Positions 25,626 through 34,160 of a DNA stretch of 64,000 nucleotides are shown here, piece after piece (position 1 is the first letter of the stretch; every line of letters starts with the position of its first letter). A program made the position numbers and the translations under genes. Origin of the DNA: Marinarcus sediminis (GTDB lineage Bacteria > Campylobacterota > Campylobacteria > Campylobacterales > Arcobacteraceae); NCBI RefSeq assembly GCF_048571275.1, contig NZ_CP182357.1:1054001-1118000 (forward strand). The letters are read 5' to 3'. The notes beneath the pieces were generated by a model that was not told where the DNA came from, searched no databases, and worked only from the letters and a program-made list of their open reading frames with translations.

Positions 25626-26500
25626 TGTTTGTTGAAATTACTTTAATCGCATACCTCATTGATATGATTTTTGGTGAATTCAAATTTATTCGTCATCCTG
25701 TTGTACTTATGGGAAATTACATCAAATGGTTTGAAAAACACAAATACAAAAACTCTGTTGTAAGAGGAGGGGCTTTGTGTTACAGTTTGGTGGGCATTGT
25801 TTTTGTAGTGGCTTTTTTGGTGGAAAAATATGTTTCAAATGTGTTTGTTTTAGGACTCATTGCTTCTACTGGAATTGCTTCTAAAATGCTTTTTGATGCA
25901 GTTTTAGGGGTGTTGAATGCTTCAAATCCCAAAGAACAAATTGCACTGTTGGTCAGCCGTGATACCAAAGATTTAAGCCCAAGTGATATTCACAAAGCCT
26001 CTATTGAAACTTATGCTGAGAACTTAAGCGATGGTGTCATTGCCCCACTTTTTTATCTGTTATTGTTTGGCTTACCTGGTTTGTTTGTTTATAAAGCTGT
26101 GAATACACTTGATTCTATGGTGGGGTACAGAAATGAGCGTTATGAAAAGTTTGGAAAAGTCTCTGCGCGTTGGGATGATATTTTAAACTATGTTCCTGCA
26201 AGGATTACCGCACTGCTTATTGCCCTTCTTTTTGCCAGTAAAGAGGCAATGACGATGACAATTTCGTTTGGAAAGTTGCATGAAAGTCCCAATGCTGGGT
26301 ATCCTATTTCTGCCATGGCATTAAGTATTGGAGTACAATTGGGTGGTCCGACCTCATATTTTGGAAAAATCAAAGATAAACCCTATTTTGGAATAGGTCG
26401 TGTAATGATTTCAAAAGAGGATGTCTTAATGGCCTTATCATTGAAATACAAGTTAGATATTTTTATTATCGTTTTTTTAGGAGTTTTATATGTCATATAA
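25625..26500 (+). CDS. cbiB: Adenosylcobinamide-phosphate synthase CbiB
   Basis: 291 aa, membrane protein. The N-terminal LIAYLIDMIFGEFKF...HPVVLMGNYIKWFEK, the SIETYAENLSDGVIAPLFY block and NTLDSMVGYRNERYEKFG are CbiB/CobD signatures. It couples aminopropanol (phosphate) to adenosylcobyric acid. ATG at 25625 shares its A with the preceding stop (TGATG); a TTG 3 nt earlier is also in frame. Overlaps the following Cys-rich gene by 11 nt. Confidence 0.92.
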   Translation: MFVEITLIAYLIDMIFGEFKFIRHPVVLMGNYIKWFEKHKYKNSVVRGGALCYSLVGIVFVVAFLVEKYVSNVFVLGLIASTGIASKMLFDAVLGVLNASNPKEQIALLVSRDTKDLSPSDIHKASIETYAENLSDGVIAPLFYLLLFGLPGLFVYKAVNTLDSMVGYRNERYEKFGKVSARWDDILNYVPARITALLIALLFASKEAMTMTISFGKLHESPNAGYPISAMALSIGVQLGGPTSYFGKIKDKPYFGIGRVMISKEDVLMALSLKYKLDIFIIVFLGVLYVI

Positions 26501-26915
26501 AAAATGGTTTGACGCCCATGCCAATAAACATGCCAAAATAATGGAAAAGTTAAAAGACAAAACCGACGACGAAGTCATTGCGTATTTTGATTTTGAAAAC
26601 ATGAAAGTGCAAGAAAAAGAGTTTTGCCCGCTTTATGAACAAGAGAAAAAATGCCATGACATGAAAGCGTTAAACTGCTATTTGTGTGCATGTCCAAATT
26701 TCAGATTCGATGATGAAGGCATGGAAATCATAGAAGATAAAACACTCTTTTCGATTTGCTCGATTGAGAGTAAATTTGGTTCACAATTTAAAGGTGAAGG
26801 GTACATTCACCAAAACTGTTCGGGATGTTTTGTGCCACATAAAGTCTCTTATATTAAAAAACATTTCAATCGTGATTGGCGAGTGATTATGAAAGATGTG
26901 GAAGTTAAGAAGTAG
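26490..26915 (+). CDS. Cysteine-rich small-domain protein linked to the cobalamin operon
   Basis: 141 aa, soluble. Eight or more cysteines are arranged as FCPLY...C...NCYLCACPNF...C...NCSGCFVPH, which resembles the Pfam 'cysteine-rich small domain' (PF04071 type) found near cobalamin genes in archaea and anaerobes. Metal binding is likely; function is not established to my knowledge. It is the last gene of the operon, overlaps cbiB by 11 nt and overlaps the convergent cprS gene by 11 nt. Confidence 0.7.
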   Translation: MSYKKWFDAHANKHAKIMEKLKDKTDDEVIAYFDFENMKVQEKEFCPLYEQEKKCHDMKALNCYLCACPNFRFDDEGMEIIEDKTLFSICSIESKFGSQFKGEGYIHQNCSGCFVPHKVSYIKKHFNRDWRVIMKDVEVKK

Positions 26916-28134
26916 CTTTTTTAAAGGTGATGGTAAAGATATTTTGTTTGTTTAAATGGCTATAACTGAATCCAAAGCCATGCAGATCTAAAATGGTTTT
27001 GACAATATACAATCCCAAACCAAAGCCATCGCTTCGTTTCTCTTCTTGTGAAAAAGGTTCGGTATAAAAATCCAACTCATTTTTAAGTTTTTCCCCATTT
27101 GAAATGACCTCTATTTTTTTGTTATTTACATTGATTATTGCCTCTTCATGAGTATTGAATTTTATGGCATTATCCAGTAAGTTTTTAAGTGCAATGGCAA
27201 AAAGTTCTTTGTCTACTTCAATGGTAGTATTTTCAAATTTTGTGGTAATGGGTACATTTTCAAGTAACATGATTTTAAGTGTGGCAGAATACAAATCATT
27301 AATATGAATTTTCTCTTTGTGAATGGTTAAAATATTCGATGATATTTTCTCCACTGTGGCGAGTTCTTTGATGATGTTGTTCATTCTCTCAAATGCATTT
27401 TGTAAAATCTCTTTGTCTCTTACATTGGGAAGCGTTTCAGCAATAATCATCCCTTTGGTAATAGGAGTTTTGAGTTCGTGCATCATATTTCGCATAAAGA
27501 GGTTTTTCGATTTTGATTGATTATCAATAAATTCAATGGCTTGGGCAAAACTTTGTGCAATTTTACCGATTTCATCGTTATTGACTGATGTAATTTTTAC
27601 ATGCAAATCACCATTTGAAAATCGTACGATTTGGTCATTTAATTTTTTTAAAGGTAAGAGTTTTTTTCTAAGTGAAAAGTATAAAGCAATAAAAATAAGA
27701 AGAAAAACCGTGTAAATGAAAACAGCAATTTGGAAGTTATAAGGTTTGGGTTTCAAATCTTCAAGCAGAACATTGTAACTGAGTTGTTGGATATAGATAT
27801 AAAAATGACCTCCACTTTTATAGACTCTCATTCGTCCCAAATAAGAGTTTTTAATTAACAGCAGCTCGGAATGGTTGATAATATTGAGCTTCTCTTCTCG
27901 ATGAGTAATTTCAGAAACATTGTATTGTTCAAAAAGAGGTTCTAACTCAGCATTCGTAGGGAAATTCTCAAATTTTTTTAAAAATGCTTCTGCAACCAAA
28001 AGGTAACGCTGGTGTTGGGTGATAATATACTTCTCTTTATCTATGTTTATAAAAAAGACAAATGCCAAAGTGATGGCACAAAATGCCACAAAAAAGATGA
28101 CATTTATAAACGTAGATATTGAGACGTTTTTCAT
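26905..28134 (-). CDS. cprS: Sensor histidine kinase CprS-like
   Basis: 409 aa. Two transmembrane helices (about 7-28 and 135-155) enclose a roughly 105-residue periplasmic sensor. A HAMP-like linker, the phosphoacceptor His219 in MMHELKTPITKG, and an HATPase domain (DNAIKFN; DGFGLGLYIVKTIL) follow. Gene order htrA-cprR-cprS on one strand matches Campylobacter jejuni, where CprRS controls envelope and biofilm traits and lies beside htrA. Start ATG overlaps the cprR stop by 4 nt. The periplasmic stimulus is unknown. Confidence 0.87.
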   Translation of the reverse strand: MKNVSISTFINVIFFVAFCAITLAFVFFINIDKEKYIITQHQRYLLVAEAFLKKFENFPTNAELEPLFEQYNVSEITHREEKLNIINHSELLLIKNSYLGRMRVYKSGGHFYIYIQQLSYNVLLEDLKPKPYNFQIAVFIYTVFLLIFIALYFSLRKKLLPLKKLNDQIVRFSNGDLHVKITSVNNDEIGKIAQSFAQAIEFIDNQSKSKNLFMRNMMHELKTPITKGMIIAETLPNVRDKEILQNAFERMNNIIKELATVEKISSNILTIHKEKIHINDLYSATLKIMLLENVPITTKFENTTIEVDKELFAIALKNLLDNAIKFNTHEEAIINVNNKKIEVISNGEKLKNELDFYTEPFSQEEKRSDGFGLGLYIVKTILDLHGFGFSYSHLNKQNIFTITFKKATS

Positions 28135-28799
28135 AATATGAGTTGATACCCAATGCCTCTTACAGACTTAATATACGTTTGTGAGTCATCAATGGCACTG
28201 ATTTTGGTGCGTATTCTTGAAATGATAACATCAATGTTTTTTAAGCTGCTTTCATCTTCAATATGAAAACTGTCGTAGATGAAATCTTCTCGTGAAACCA
28301 CGCCCCCTTTTCTTTGAATGAGCAGTTTTAAAATATCAAACTCTGCCATGGTCAAATCCAAAAGTTTGCCTTGGAAAAGTATCTGCATGTCATCCAATTT
28401 GAGTTCAAATATTGGCGTATTGGTTTGAACTTCGGGTTGAATTCGTTTTAAAATGGCTTTGATTCGTGCGCTTAACTCTCTTGGGTTATAGGGTTTTGGC
28501 AAATAATCATCTGCACCACGCTCCAAGCCCATGACTTTATCCAAAATATCATCGCGTGCACTTGAGATAATAATGGGAATATTGGAAGCTGCTCTGATTT
28601 TAGGAATGAGTTCAAGTCCGTCAATTTCTGGCAAAGTCAAATCCAAAATAAGCAGTTTAAACTCTTTATTGGTTTCAATGAGTGATAGCCCATCGTAAGG
28701 GCTATCGGTGTTGGTGACTTCTATATCAAAAGCACTCAGATATCGTGTGATAATTTCTGCGAGTTCTAAGTCGTCTTCTATCATTAGTACTTTAGTAAT
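28131..28799 (-). CDS. cprR: OmpR-type response regulator CprR-like, with probable ATT start codon
   Basis: Winged-helix response regulator. The first ATG (28784) would give 217 aa starting MIEDDLELAE, which lacks the first half of receiver strand 1 and has no ribosome site. Reading in frame upstream gives Thr-Lys-Val-Leu before that Met, as in normal receivers, and an ATT at 28799-28797 lies 6 nt after AAGGA (28810-28806). I therefore place the start at the ATT (222 aa). The phosphoacceptor is Asp48 counted from the ATG (LLILDLTLPEIDG); C-terminal wHTH ends with SVRGIGYQLIL. ATT starts are rare and known from infC, where they serve autoregulation. Confidence 0.75.
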   Translation of the reverse strand: MTKVLMIEDDLELAEIITRYLSAFDIEVTNTDSPYDGLSLIETNKEFKLLILDLTLPEIDGLELIPKIRAASNIPIIISSARDDILDKVMGLERGADDYLPKPYNPRELSARIKAILKRIQPEVQTNTPIFELKLDDMQILFQGKLLDLTMAEFDILKLLIQRKGGVVSREDFIYDSFHIEDESSLKNIDVIISRIRTKISAIDDSQTYIKSVRGIGYQLIL

Positions 28800-28809
28800 A
28801 GGGTATCCT

Positions 28810-30228
28810 TTATTTCACTACAAATAAAATCGTTTGTCCAAATCGATTGACATAGACTCTTTTTGTACTCTTTTTATATTTTTTGATGGCGTTTTGTACG
28901 TCACTGAGTTTTTTAATTTCAATATCTTCTATTTGAATAATAACATCACCTGCTTGAAAACCTACTTGTTCTGCATTACTTTTTGGTTCAACATCTTTAA
29001 TCATCACTCCAGTGAAGTTTCTTGGCAGTCTGAATTGGTCAATAATTTTATCGTTGATTTGAGTAAGTTTTAAGCCACCTAAAACGGTTTCATTGCTTGT
29101 CGCTGTTAAACTGCTTCGATCGGCAAGAACAATGACCAACGTCATATCTTTTTTATTTCGTTCAATTTCTAAAACAATTTTTTGATTGGGTTTGAACTCG
29201 GCAACGGTGTTTTGTAAATCCACTCTGTCTTTTATGGCATTGTCATTGATTTTATAAATTAAATCGCCTCGTTTTAAACCATATTTAGCAGCAGGGGTAT
29301 CCTCTTCTACATCTAAAACCAAAGCCCCCTCTTTTCTGACATAGACATTTTTAAGTTCTGTACTCAAATCATCAATGACCACACCTAAGTAACCTCGGGT
29401 AACTTTCCCATCTTGAATGAGTTTCTTAGCAACATTTTTAACCATATTAATAGGAATAGCAAATCCAATGCCATCGTTTCCACCTGAACGTGAAATAATG
29501 ACAGAGTTAATTCCAATCAGTGCTCCACGACTGTCCACAAGTGCTCCTCCAGAGTTTCCTGGGTTAATCGAGGCATCGGTTTGAATAAAGTTTTCATATC
29601 GGTTGATACCGACTTTGTTTTTGTTTAAAGCCGAAATAATTCCTTGTGAGATTGATTCACCTAAACCAAAAGGGTTTCCAATGGCAAAAATAACATCACC
29701 AATACGCAAATCTTCGGCGTGGGCAAATTTAATTGGTACTAACCCTTTGGCTTCTATTTGTATAACCGCTAAGTCCGAGTCAGCGTCTTTTCCAATAATT
29801 TTTGCAGGATACTCTTTATCGTCTCCTGTAATAGTTACCATCACTTCATCGGCATTGTCCACAACATGGTTATTTGTAATGATATAACCATTTGATGAAA
29901 TGACAACACCTGAACCTAAAGATCGCAGAAGTCGGCTCTCTTTGAACTGTTCTCCCAATTGGTCACCAAAGAATTTTTTCAAAAATGGATCATTGAGCAT
30001 TTGAGAAGGAATGGTTGCTACACTTTTAACTCTTCGTTTGGCTGAAACATTCACAACAGATTTTACGGAGTCTTTAATCAAGTCGTGAAAAGAGAATATT
30101 TGTTGTTGAGTGTTGGGCACAACTCGTTGAGGGTTCTTCGCTACTGTTTGAAAAGTAATATTACTTGCAAATATATTCACCGTCAACAAAGATGAGATTA
30201 TTAATACTTTTTTAGTGGTTAAAAACAT
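28810..30228 (-). CDS. htrA: Do-family periplasmic serine protease HtrA/DegQ
   Basis: 472 aa. Signal peptide (1-22), trypsin-like domain with the triad His121 (ITNNHVV), Asp152 (DSDLAVI) and Ser226 (NPGNSGGAL), then two PDZ domains (about 275-370 and 385-470; GYLGVVIDDL and FTGVMIKDVEPKSNAEQ). It degrades and refolds misfolded envelope proteins. Its stop codon TAA overlaps the ribosome site of cprR, so protease and two-component system form one operon, consistent with an envelope-stress circuit. Confidence 0.95.
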   Translation of the reverse strand: MFLTTKKVLIISSLLTVNIFASNITFQTVAKNPQRVVPNTQQQIFSFHDLIKDSVKSVVNVSAKRRVKSVATIPSQMLNDPFLKKFFGDQLGEQFKESRLLRSLGSGVVISSNGYIITNNHVVDNADEVMVTITGDDKEYPAKIIGKDADSDLAVIQIEAKGLVPIKFAHAEDLRIGDVIFAIGNPFGLGESISQGIISALNKNKVGINRYENFIQTDASINPGNSGGALVDSRGALIGINSVIISRSGGNDGIGFAIPINMVKNVAKKLIQDGKVTRGYLGVVIDDLSTELKNVYVRKEGALVLDVEEDTPAAKYGLKRGDLIYKINDNAIKDRVDLQNTVAEFKPNQKIVLEIERNKKDMTLVIVLADRSSLTATSNETVLGGLKLTQINDKIIDQFRLPRNFTGVMIKDVEPKSNAEQVGFQAGDVIIQIEDIEIKKLSDVQNAIKKYKKSTKRVYVNRFGQTILFVVK

Positions 30229-30325
30229 GTCTTGTCCTTTTGTTATTAATTATAATAAAAGTATAACCACGATACATAAACTGTAAGCCAATGAATGGTT
30301 AATCAAAAGTTAATAGAAGAAGGGT

Positions 30326-30351
30326 AAACTGCATAGAGAACTATGCAGTTT
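30326..30351. terminator. Hairpin between ilvD and htrA
   Basis: AAACTGCATAG (30326-30336), loop AGAA, CTATGCAGTTT (30341-30351): a perfect 11-bp stem downstream of ilvD (minus strand). A GGGTTTTTT tract lies on the plus side and only a mixed pyrimidine tract on the minus side, so efficiency for ilvD is uncertain. Confidence 0.6.
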
Positions 30352-30358
30352 GGGTTTT

Positions 30359-32047
30359 TTAGAGGTCAGTTTTTAAAACAGCACCGTTACTTGCATTGGT
30401 TACAAGTGCGCGGTATTGTCCTAACCATTTTGACTTAAGTGGTTTTTTAAGCGGTACAAAGTTGGCTTTTCTTTTAGCAATCTCTTCATCACTTAAGTTT
30501 ACAGATAAGATGTATTCATCCACATCGATATGGATTTCATCTCCATCTTGAAGTAAGCCAATCATTCCACCTTCAGCGGCTTCTGGACTTACGTGACCAA
30601 TTGAAGCACCTCTGGTAGCACCTGAAAATCGTCCGTCAGTAATTAAAGCAACTTTATCGCCCAGACCCATTCCCATAATCAGTGAAGTTGGGGCTAACAT
30701 CTCTTGCATTCCTGGACCACCTCTTGGACCTTCGTAACGAATAACAACAACGTCACCTGCTTTGACTTTTCCACCAATAATTCCTGCAATCGCTTCTGGC
30801 TGACCGTTAAAACATACGGCTTTCCCCGTAAGTGCTCGTGCCCCTGTGATACCAGCAGTTTTAATAACCGCACCTTCTTCGGCTAAATTTCCATAAAGAA
30901 TTGCTAATCCACCCACTTTGCTGTATGGATTGTCAATGGTATGAATAATATTGGTGTCTTTGATGTACGCATCTTTGATTTTTTCATACAGTGTTTCACC
31001 AGAGATAGTCAGGTTTTCCAATAAAATATCGTCACCTCTTTTTGTCATCTCTTTCATTACGGCATTAACACCACCCGCTTTGTTGATATCTTCCATGTGC
31101 ACAGTGCTTAAACTTGGAGAAATTTTAGCAATATGAGAAACTTTTTTTGAAATTTTATTGATATCTTCTAATTTAAAGTTTACTCCCGCTTCTTTTGCAA
31201 TGGCCAACATATGTAAAACCGTATTTGAGCTTCCACCCATTGCCATATCCACTGCAAAGGCATTTCTTACGGCATTTTCATTTAAAATATTTGATAATTT
31301 AAACTGTGTTCTAAGCGCGTTATCTTTTGCAATAACACAAATTCTTCGTGCTGCTTGTCTGTATAACTCTTCTCTTTGTGGTGTTAAAGCCAAAATGGTT
31401 CCATTTCCAGGTAGAGCAATTCCCATGGCTTCCATGAGTGTGTTCATAGAGTTTGCAGTAAACATTCCCGAACAGCTTCCCCCACTTGGACAGGCATTAC
31501 ACTCAATATCGGTCAACTCTTCTTCTGAAATATCTCCATTTTCAAACTTTCCAACGGCTTCAAATGCCGTAGCTAAGTCAATAGGCGTTCCATCTTTTGT
31601 GTGGCCTTTGGCCATTGGACCACCCGATACAAAGATGGTTGGAACATCCACACGAAGTGCACCCATAATCATCCCTGGTACAATTTTATCACAGTTTGGA
31701 ATGGCAATCATGGCATCGAGTTTATGGGCATTCATTACGGTTTCAATAGAGTTTGCAATAAGCTCTCTGGAAGGAAGTGAAAAAAGCATTCCATCATGTC
31801 CCATAGCAATTCCATCATCCACTCCAATGGTGTTAAATTCAAAAGGAACACAGCCATTGGCTCGGATCTCTTCTTTGATAATTTCTGCAACTTTATTTAA
31901 AAAAAAGTGCCCAGGGATAATCTCTATAAAAGAGTTCGCAACCCCAATAAATGGCTTGTTAAAATCGTCGTTTTGTAATCCAGTTGCTCTGAACAAAGAT
32001 CGGTGAGGTGCTCTGTCATAGCCTTTTTTTACTTCATCACTTCTCAT
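30359..32047 (-). CDS. ilvD: Dihydroxy-acid dehydratase
   Basis: 562 aa, full length. Dehydrates 2,3-dihydroxy-isovalerate and -methylvalerate in valine and isoleucine synthesis (also the pantothenate precursor). Iron-sulfur cysteines are seen in PNCDKIVPGM and ACPSGGSCSGMFTANSMN, and the C-terminal GPRGGPGMQEML and DGRFSGATRGASIGHVSPEA blocks are diagnostic. Monocistronic appearance: tRNA genes upstream on the other strand, hairpin downstream. Confidence 0.97.
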   Translation of the reverse strand: MRSDEVKKGYDRAPHRSLFRATGLQNDDFNKPFIGVANSFIEIIPGHFFLNKVAEIIKEEIRANGCVPFEFNTIGVDDGIAMGHDGMLFSLPSRELIANSIETVMNAHKLDAMIAIPNCDKIVPGMIMGALRVDVPTIFVSGGPMAKGHTKDGTPIDLATAFEAVGKFENGDISEEELTDIECNACPSGGSCSGMFTANSMNTLMEAMGIALPGNGTILALTPQREELYRQAARRICVIAKDNALRTQFKLSNILNENAVRNAFAVDMAMGGSSNTVLHMLAIAKEAGVNFKLEDINKISKKVSHIAKISPSLSTVHMEDINKAGGVNAVMKEMTKRGDDILLENLTISGETLYEKIKDAYIKDTNIIHTIDNPYSKVGGLAILYGNLAEEGAVIKTAGITGARALTGKAVCFNGQPEAIAGIIGGKVKAGDVVVIRYEGPRGGPGMQEMLAPTSLIMGMGLGDKVALITDGRFSGATRGASIGHVSPEAAEGGMIGLLQDGDEIHIDVDEYILSVNLSDEEIAKRKANFVPLKKPLKSKWLGQYRALVTNASNGAVLKTDL

Positions 32048-32115
32048 GAATTTCCTTATTAAGTATTAAATTTTATTAATTATAGCAAAAAATACAGAAA
32101 CTTTTATTAAAAGCC

Positions 32116-32144
32116 TTGACAAGAAAACATTTTTTAAATATAAT
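32116..32144 (+). promoter_or_regulatory. Consensus promoter of the tRNA-Leu/Ser/Cys cluster
   Basis: TTGACA at 32116-32121 and TATAAT at 32139-32144 with an exact 17-nt spacing, about 48 nt before the first tRNA. Exact consensus boxes at ideal spacing fit a stable-RNA promoter. Confidence 0.9.
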
Positions 32145-32191
32145 TCCACTCCATTTTAGGAAGAACATCTTAAAGTAGATATACACACTGT

Positions 32192-32278
32192 GCGAGTGTG
32201 GCGGAATAGGTAGACGCGCGGGACTTAAAATCCCGTTCCGGTTTCGGAGTGTGAGTTCGATTCTCACCATTCGCACCA
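32192..32278 (+). tRNA. tRNA-Leu (TAA anticodon)
   Basis: 87 nt with encoded CCA. Acceptor GCGAGTG pairs with CATTCGC; anticodon loop CTTAAAA gives TAA; long variable arm as expected for class II tRNA; T-arm GAGTTCGATTC. Confidence 0.95.
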
Positions 32279-32293
32279 TAGAATAATAAATGT

Positions 32294-32382
32294 AGAGAGC
32301 TGACAGAGTTGGTCGAATGTACCGGTTTTGAAAACCGGCGAGGTTAACGCCTCCGGGGGTTCGAATCCCCCGCTCTCTGCCA
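32294..32382 (+). tRNA. tRNA-Ser (TGA anticodon)
   Basis: 89 nt with encoded CCA. Acceptor AGAGAGC pairs with GCTCTCT (an A1-U72 pair, less common than G1-C72); anticodon loop TTTGAAA gives TGA; long variable arm; discriminator G as usual for serine. Confidence 0.93.
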
Positions 32383-32436
32383 TTTACTTATATACAAATC
32401 ATTTTCTTATTACTCTTAATTTAAATGATTTATTTT

Positions 32437-32511
32437 GGAGCCATAGCAAAGTGGCTAATGCATTGGATTGCAAATCCTTGATCCTCGGTTCGACTCCGAG
32501 TGGCTCCTCCA
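32437..32511 (+). tRNA. tRNA-Cys (GCA anticodon)
   Basis: 75 nt with encoded CCA. Acceptor GGAGCCA pairs with TGGCTCC; anticodon GCA within GATTGCAAATC; discriminator T as expected for cysteine; T-arm CGGTTCGACTCCG. Confidence 0.93.
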
Positions 32512-32781
32512 AAAGCTTTAAAAATTCACTTCAATTTCCAATCTATTTTTTCCAAAATTGACACCATAAATCTTTAATTTTTTTGTCGGTTTTTCGTCAT
32601 TTAAACTCAATATGGTTTATCTCTTTTACATTGACTCTTGATGGGTATATTTTGGTTTGTAAAGAGATTCTGCGTTAAAATGTTACGTCTGAATAAAGCG
32701 GTTTACTTTTTGTTAACTTTTATAAAACTCTATAGAATAAAATGTTACAATTATCGGATTATTTATTATTTTTGGAGTCCT

Positions 32782-33546
32782 ATGAGAAGTTTATTTTTTG
32801 TTATATTGGTGTCAATTTCTATTTTTGCGCAAGAAGCCAACCTTGTTCAGCCTGAGTCACAACAAGCGCAATCGAATTTTGTAAATGATTTTTCAGATGA
32901 ATTTGAAACAAAAGATGTCGAAATATTTGACCCTTTAAGTGGCTATAACCGAGTGATGACCAACTTTAATGATGGTTTTTATACCAATGTATTAACGCCT
33001 GTTGCAAGAGGATATGCCTATGTCATTCCTGAACCTGCAAGAGTTGGTGTTTCAAATGTTTTTGACAATCTTTTTTTCCCCATTCGATTTATCAATAATA
33101 TACTGCAATTTAAGTTTTTAAACGCTTCAGAAGAGCTTGGACGATTTGTGATTAATTCAACTTTTGGACTTTTGGGTATAATGGACGTTGCAAAAGATTT
33201 AGGACTTAAAGCGCACAAAGAGGATTTTGGACAAACCTTAGGATATTATGGTGTAGGAAGTGGATTTCATGTTGTTATTCCCTTTTTAGGCCCTTCAAAC
33301 GTAAGAGATATTTTTGGTTTAGGAGTAGATTCATTTGGTGATGTAACATCGTCTAATATGGCGTATGAACCGTATAGAATTCCAAATGACGCAGAAGAAA
33401 CGCTTGGAATAAAAACTTTTCAAATCGTGAATAGAACCTCATTGCATTTAAATGAGTACGAAAATCTTAAAAAAGATGCCATAGATTTATACCCTTTTTT
33501 AAGAGACATTTATGAACAAAGAAGAAAAAAACAAATAGAGGAATAA
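32782..33546 (+). CDS. mlaA: MlaA/VacJ-family outer-membrane lipid asymmetry protein
   Basis: 254 aa from the ATG at 32782 (GGAG 5 nt upstream; the frame opens earlier at 32638 but that extension is not protein-like). Signal peptide about 1-17 (SISIFA), with no obvious lipobox Cys, unlike E. coli MlaA. The MlaA core is clear: FDPLSGYNRVMTNFNDGFY, ARVGVSNVFDNL, RFVINSTFGLLGIMDVA and DFGQTLGYYGVGSGFHVVIP. It removes phospholipids from the outer leaflet of the outer membrane. First gene of a three-gene operon with mlaC and an RND protein. Confidence 0.92.
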   Translation: MRSLFFVILVSISIFAQEANLVQPESQQAQSNFVNDFSDEFETKDVEIFDPLSGYNRVMTNFNDGFYTNVLTPVARGYAYVIPEPARVGVSNVFDNLFFPIRFINNILQFKFLNASEELGRFVINSTFGLLGIMDVAKDLGLKAHKEDFGQTLGYYGVGSGFHVVIPFLGPSNVRDIFGLGVDSFGDVTSSNMAYEPYRIPNDAEETLGIKTFQIVNRTSLHLNEYENLKKDAIDLYPFLRDIYEQRRKKQIEE

Positions 33547-33551
33547 TAGCA

Positions 33552-34160
33552 GTGACAAGAGAAGTGAATTTTGCCAAATTTTTAGCAGCTGTGATATTTG
33601 GCTTATTGATGGTTCAGCCAATATTTGCATTACAAGAGGAGAAAATATTTTCTACAATGCAAGAAAAAATAGCATCAGCAACAGCAATATTACAAAATAA
33701 GAGTTTAGAAAAAAAAGTCAAACAAAAAGATTTATTTGATATTTTTGATGTGGTGTTTGACTATGAGTTGATGTCAAAATTGAGTTTAGGTAAACAGTGG
33801 AATTCTCTTGAAAATGACCAAAAAAAGATATTTTCAAGCAGTTTTGAACAAAAATTAAAAAGCTCATATATTGATAAATTGGATCTGTATACCAATGAAG
33901 AAGTGGTGGTAAAAAGCATCAATAAATCTAAAAAAAACAGAATTGAGTTATTGACCAATATTATTGGCAAAACAGATACGTATGAAGTGGTCTATAAATT
34001 TTACGACAACAAAGGGGACTGGCTCATTTACGATGTGGATATTTTAGGCGTGAGTATTATTCAAACGTATCGAAATCAATTTCAAGGAGTCCTTCAAAGA
34101 GAAGGGTTTTCTCAATTAATTGAAAAACTAAACAAAGTTAATGCAGTAGCCGTTAAATAG
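33552..34160 (+). CDS. mlaC: MlaC/Ttg2D-family periplasmic phospholipid carrier
   Basis: 202 aa from a GTG start, 5 nt after mlaA. Signal sequence about 1-27 (ends near PIFALQ). The rest fits the MlaC/HpnM fold: DLFDIFDVVFDYELMSKLSLGKQW, then FSSSFEQKLKSSYIDKL and YRNQFQGVLQREGFSQLIEKL near the end. It should shuttle phospholipids between membranes. The adjacent RND gene starts at the next base after its stop. Confidence 0.88.
   Translation: MTREVNFAKFLAAVIFGLLMVQPIFALQEEKIFSTMQEKIASATAILQNKSLEKKVKQKDLFDIFDVVFDYELMSKLSLGKQWNSLENDQKKIFSSSFEQKLKSSYIDKLDLYTNEEVVVKSINKSKKNRIELLTNIIGKTDTYEVVYKFYDNKGDWLIYDVDILGVSIIQTYRNQFQGVLQREGFSQLIEKLNKVNAVAVK

Noticed and set aside
32328..32561. Open frame spanning tRNA-Ser and tRNA-Cys
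   Set aside because: Made mostly of tRNA sequence; no ribosome site or protein character.
32638..32781. N-terminal extension of the mlaA frame
   Set aside because: The first 48 codons are not conserved-looking, and a signal peptide with GGAG ribosome site begins at 32782.
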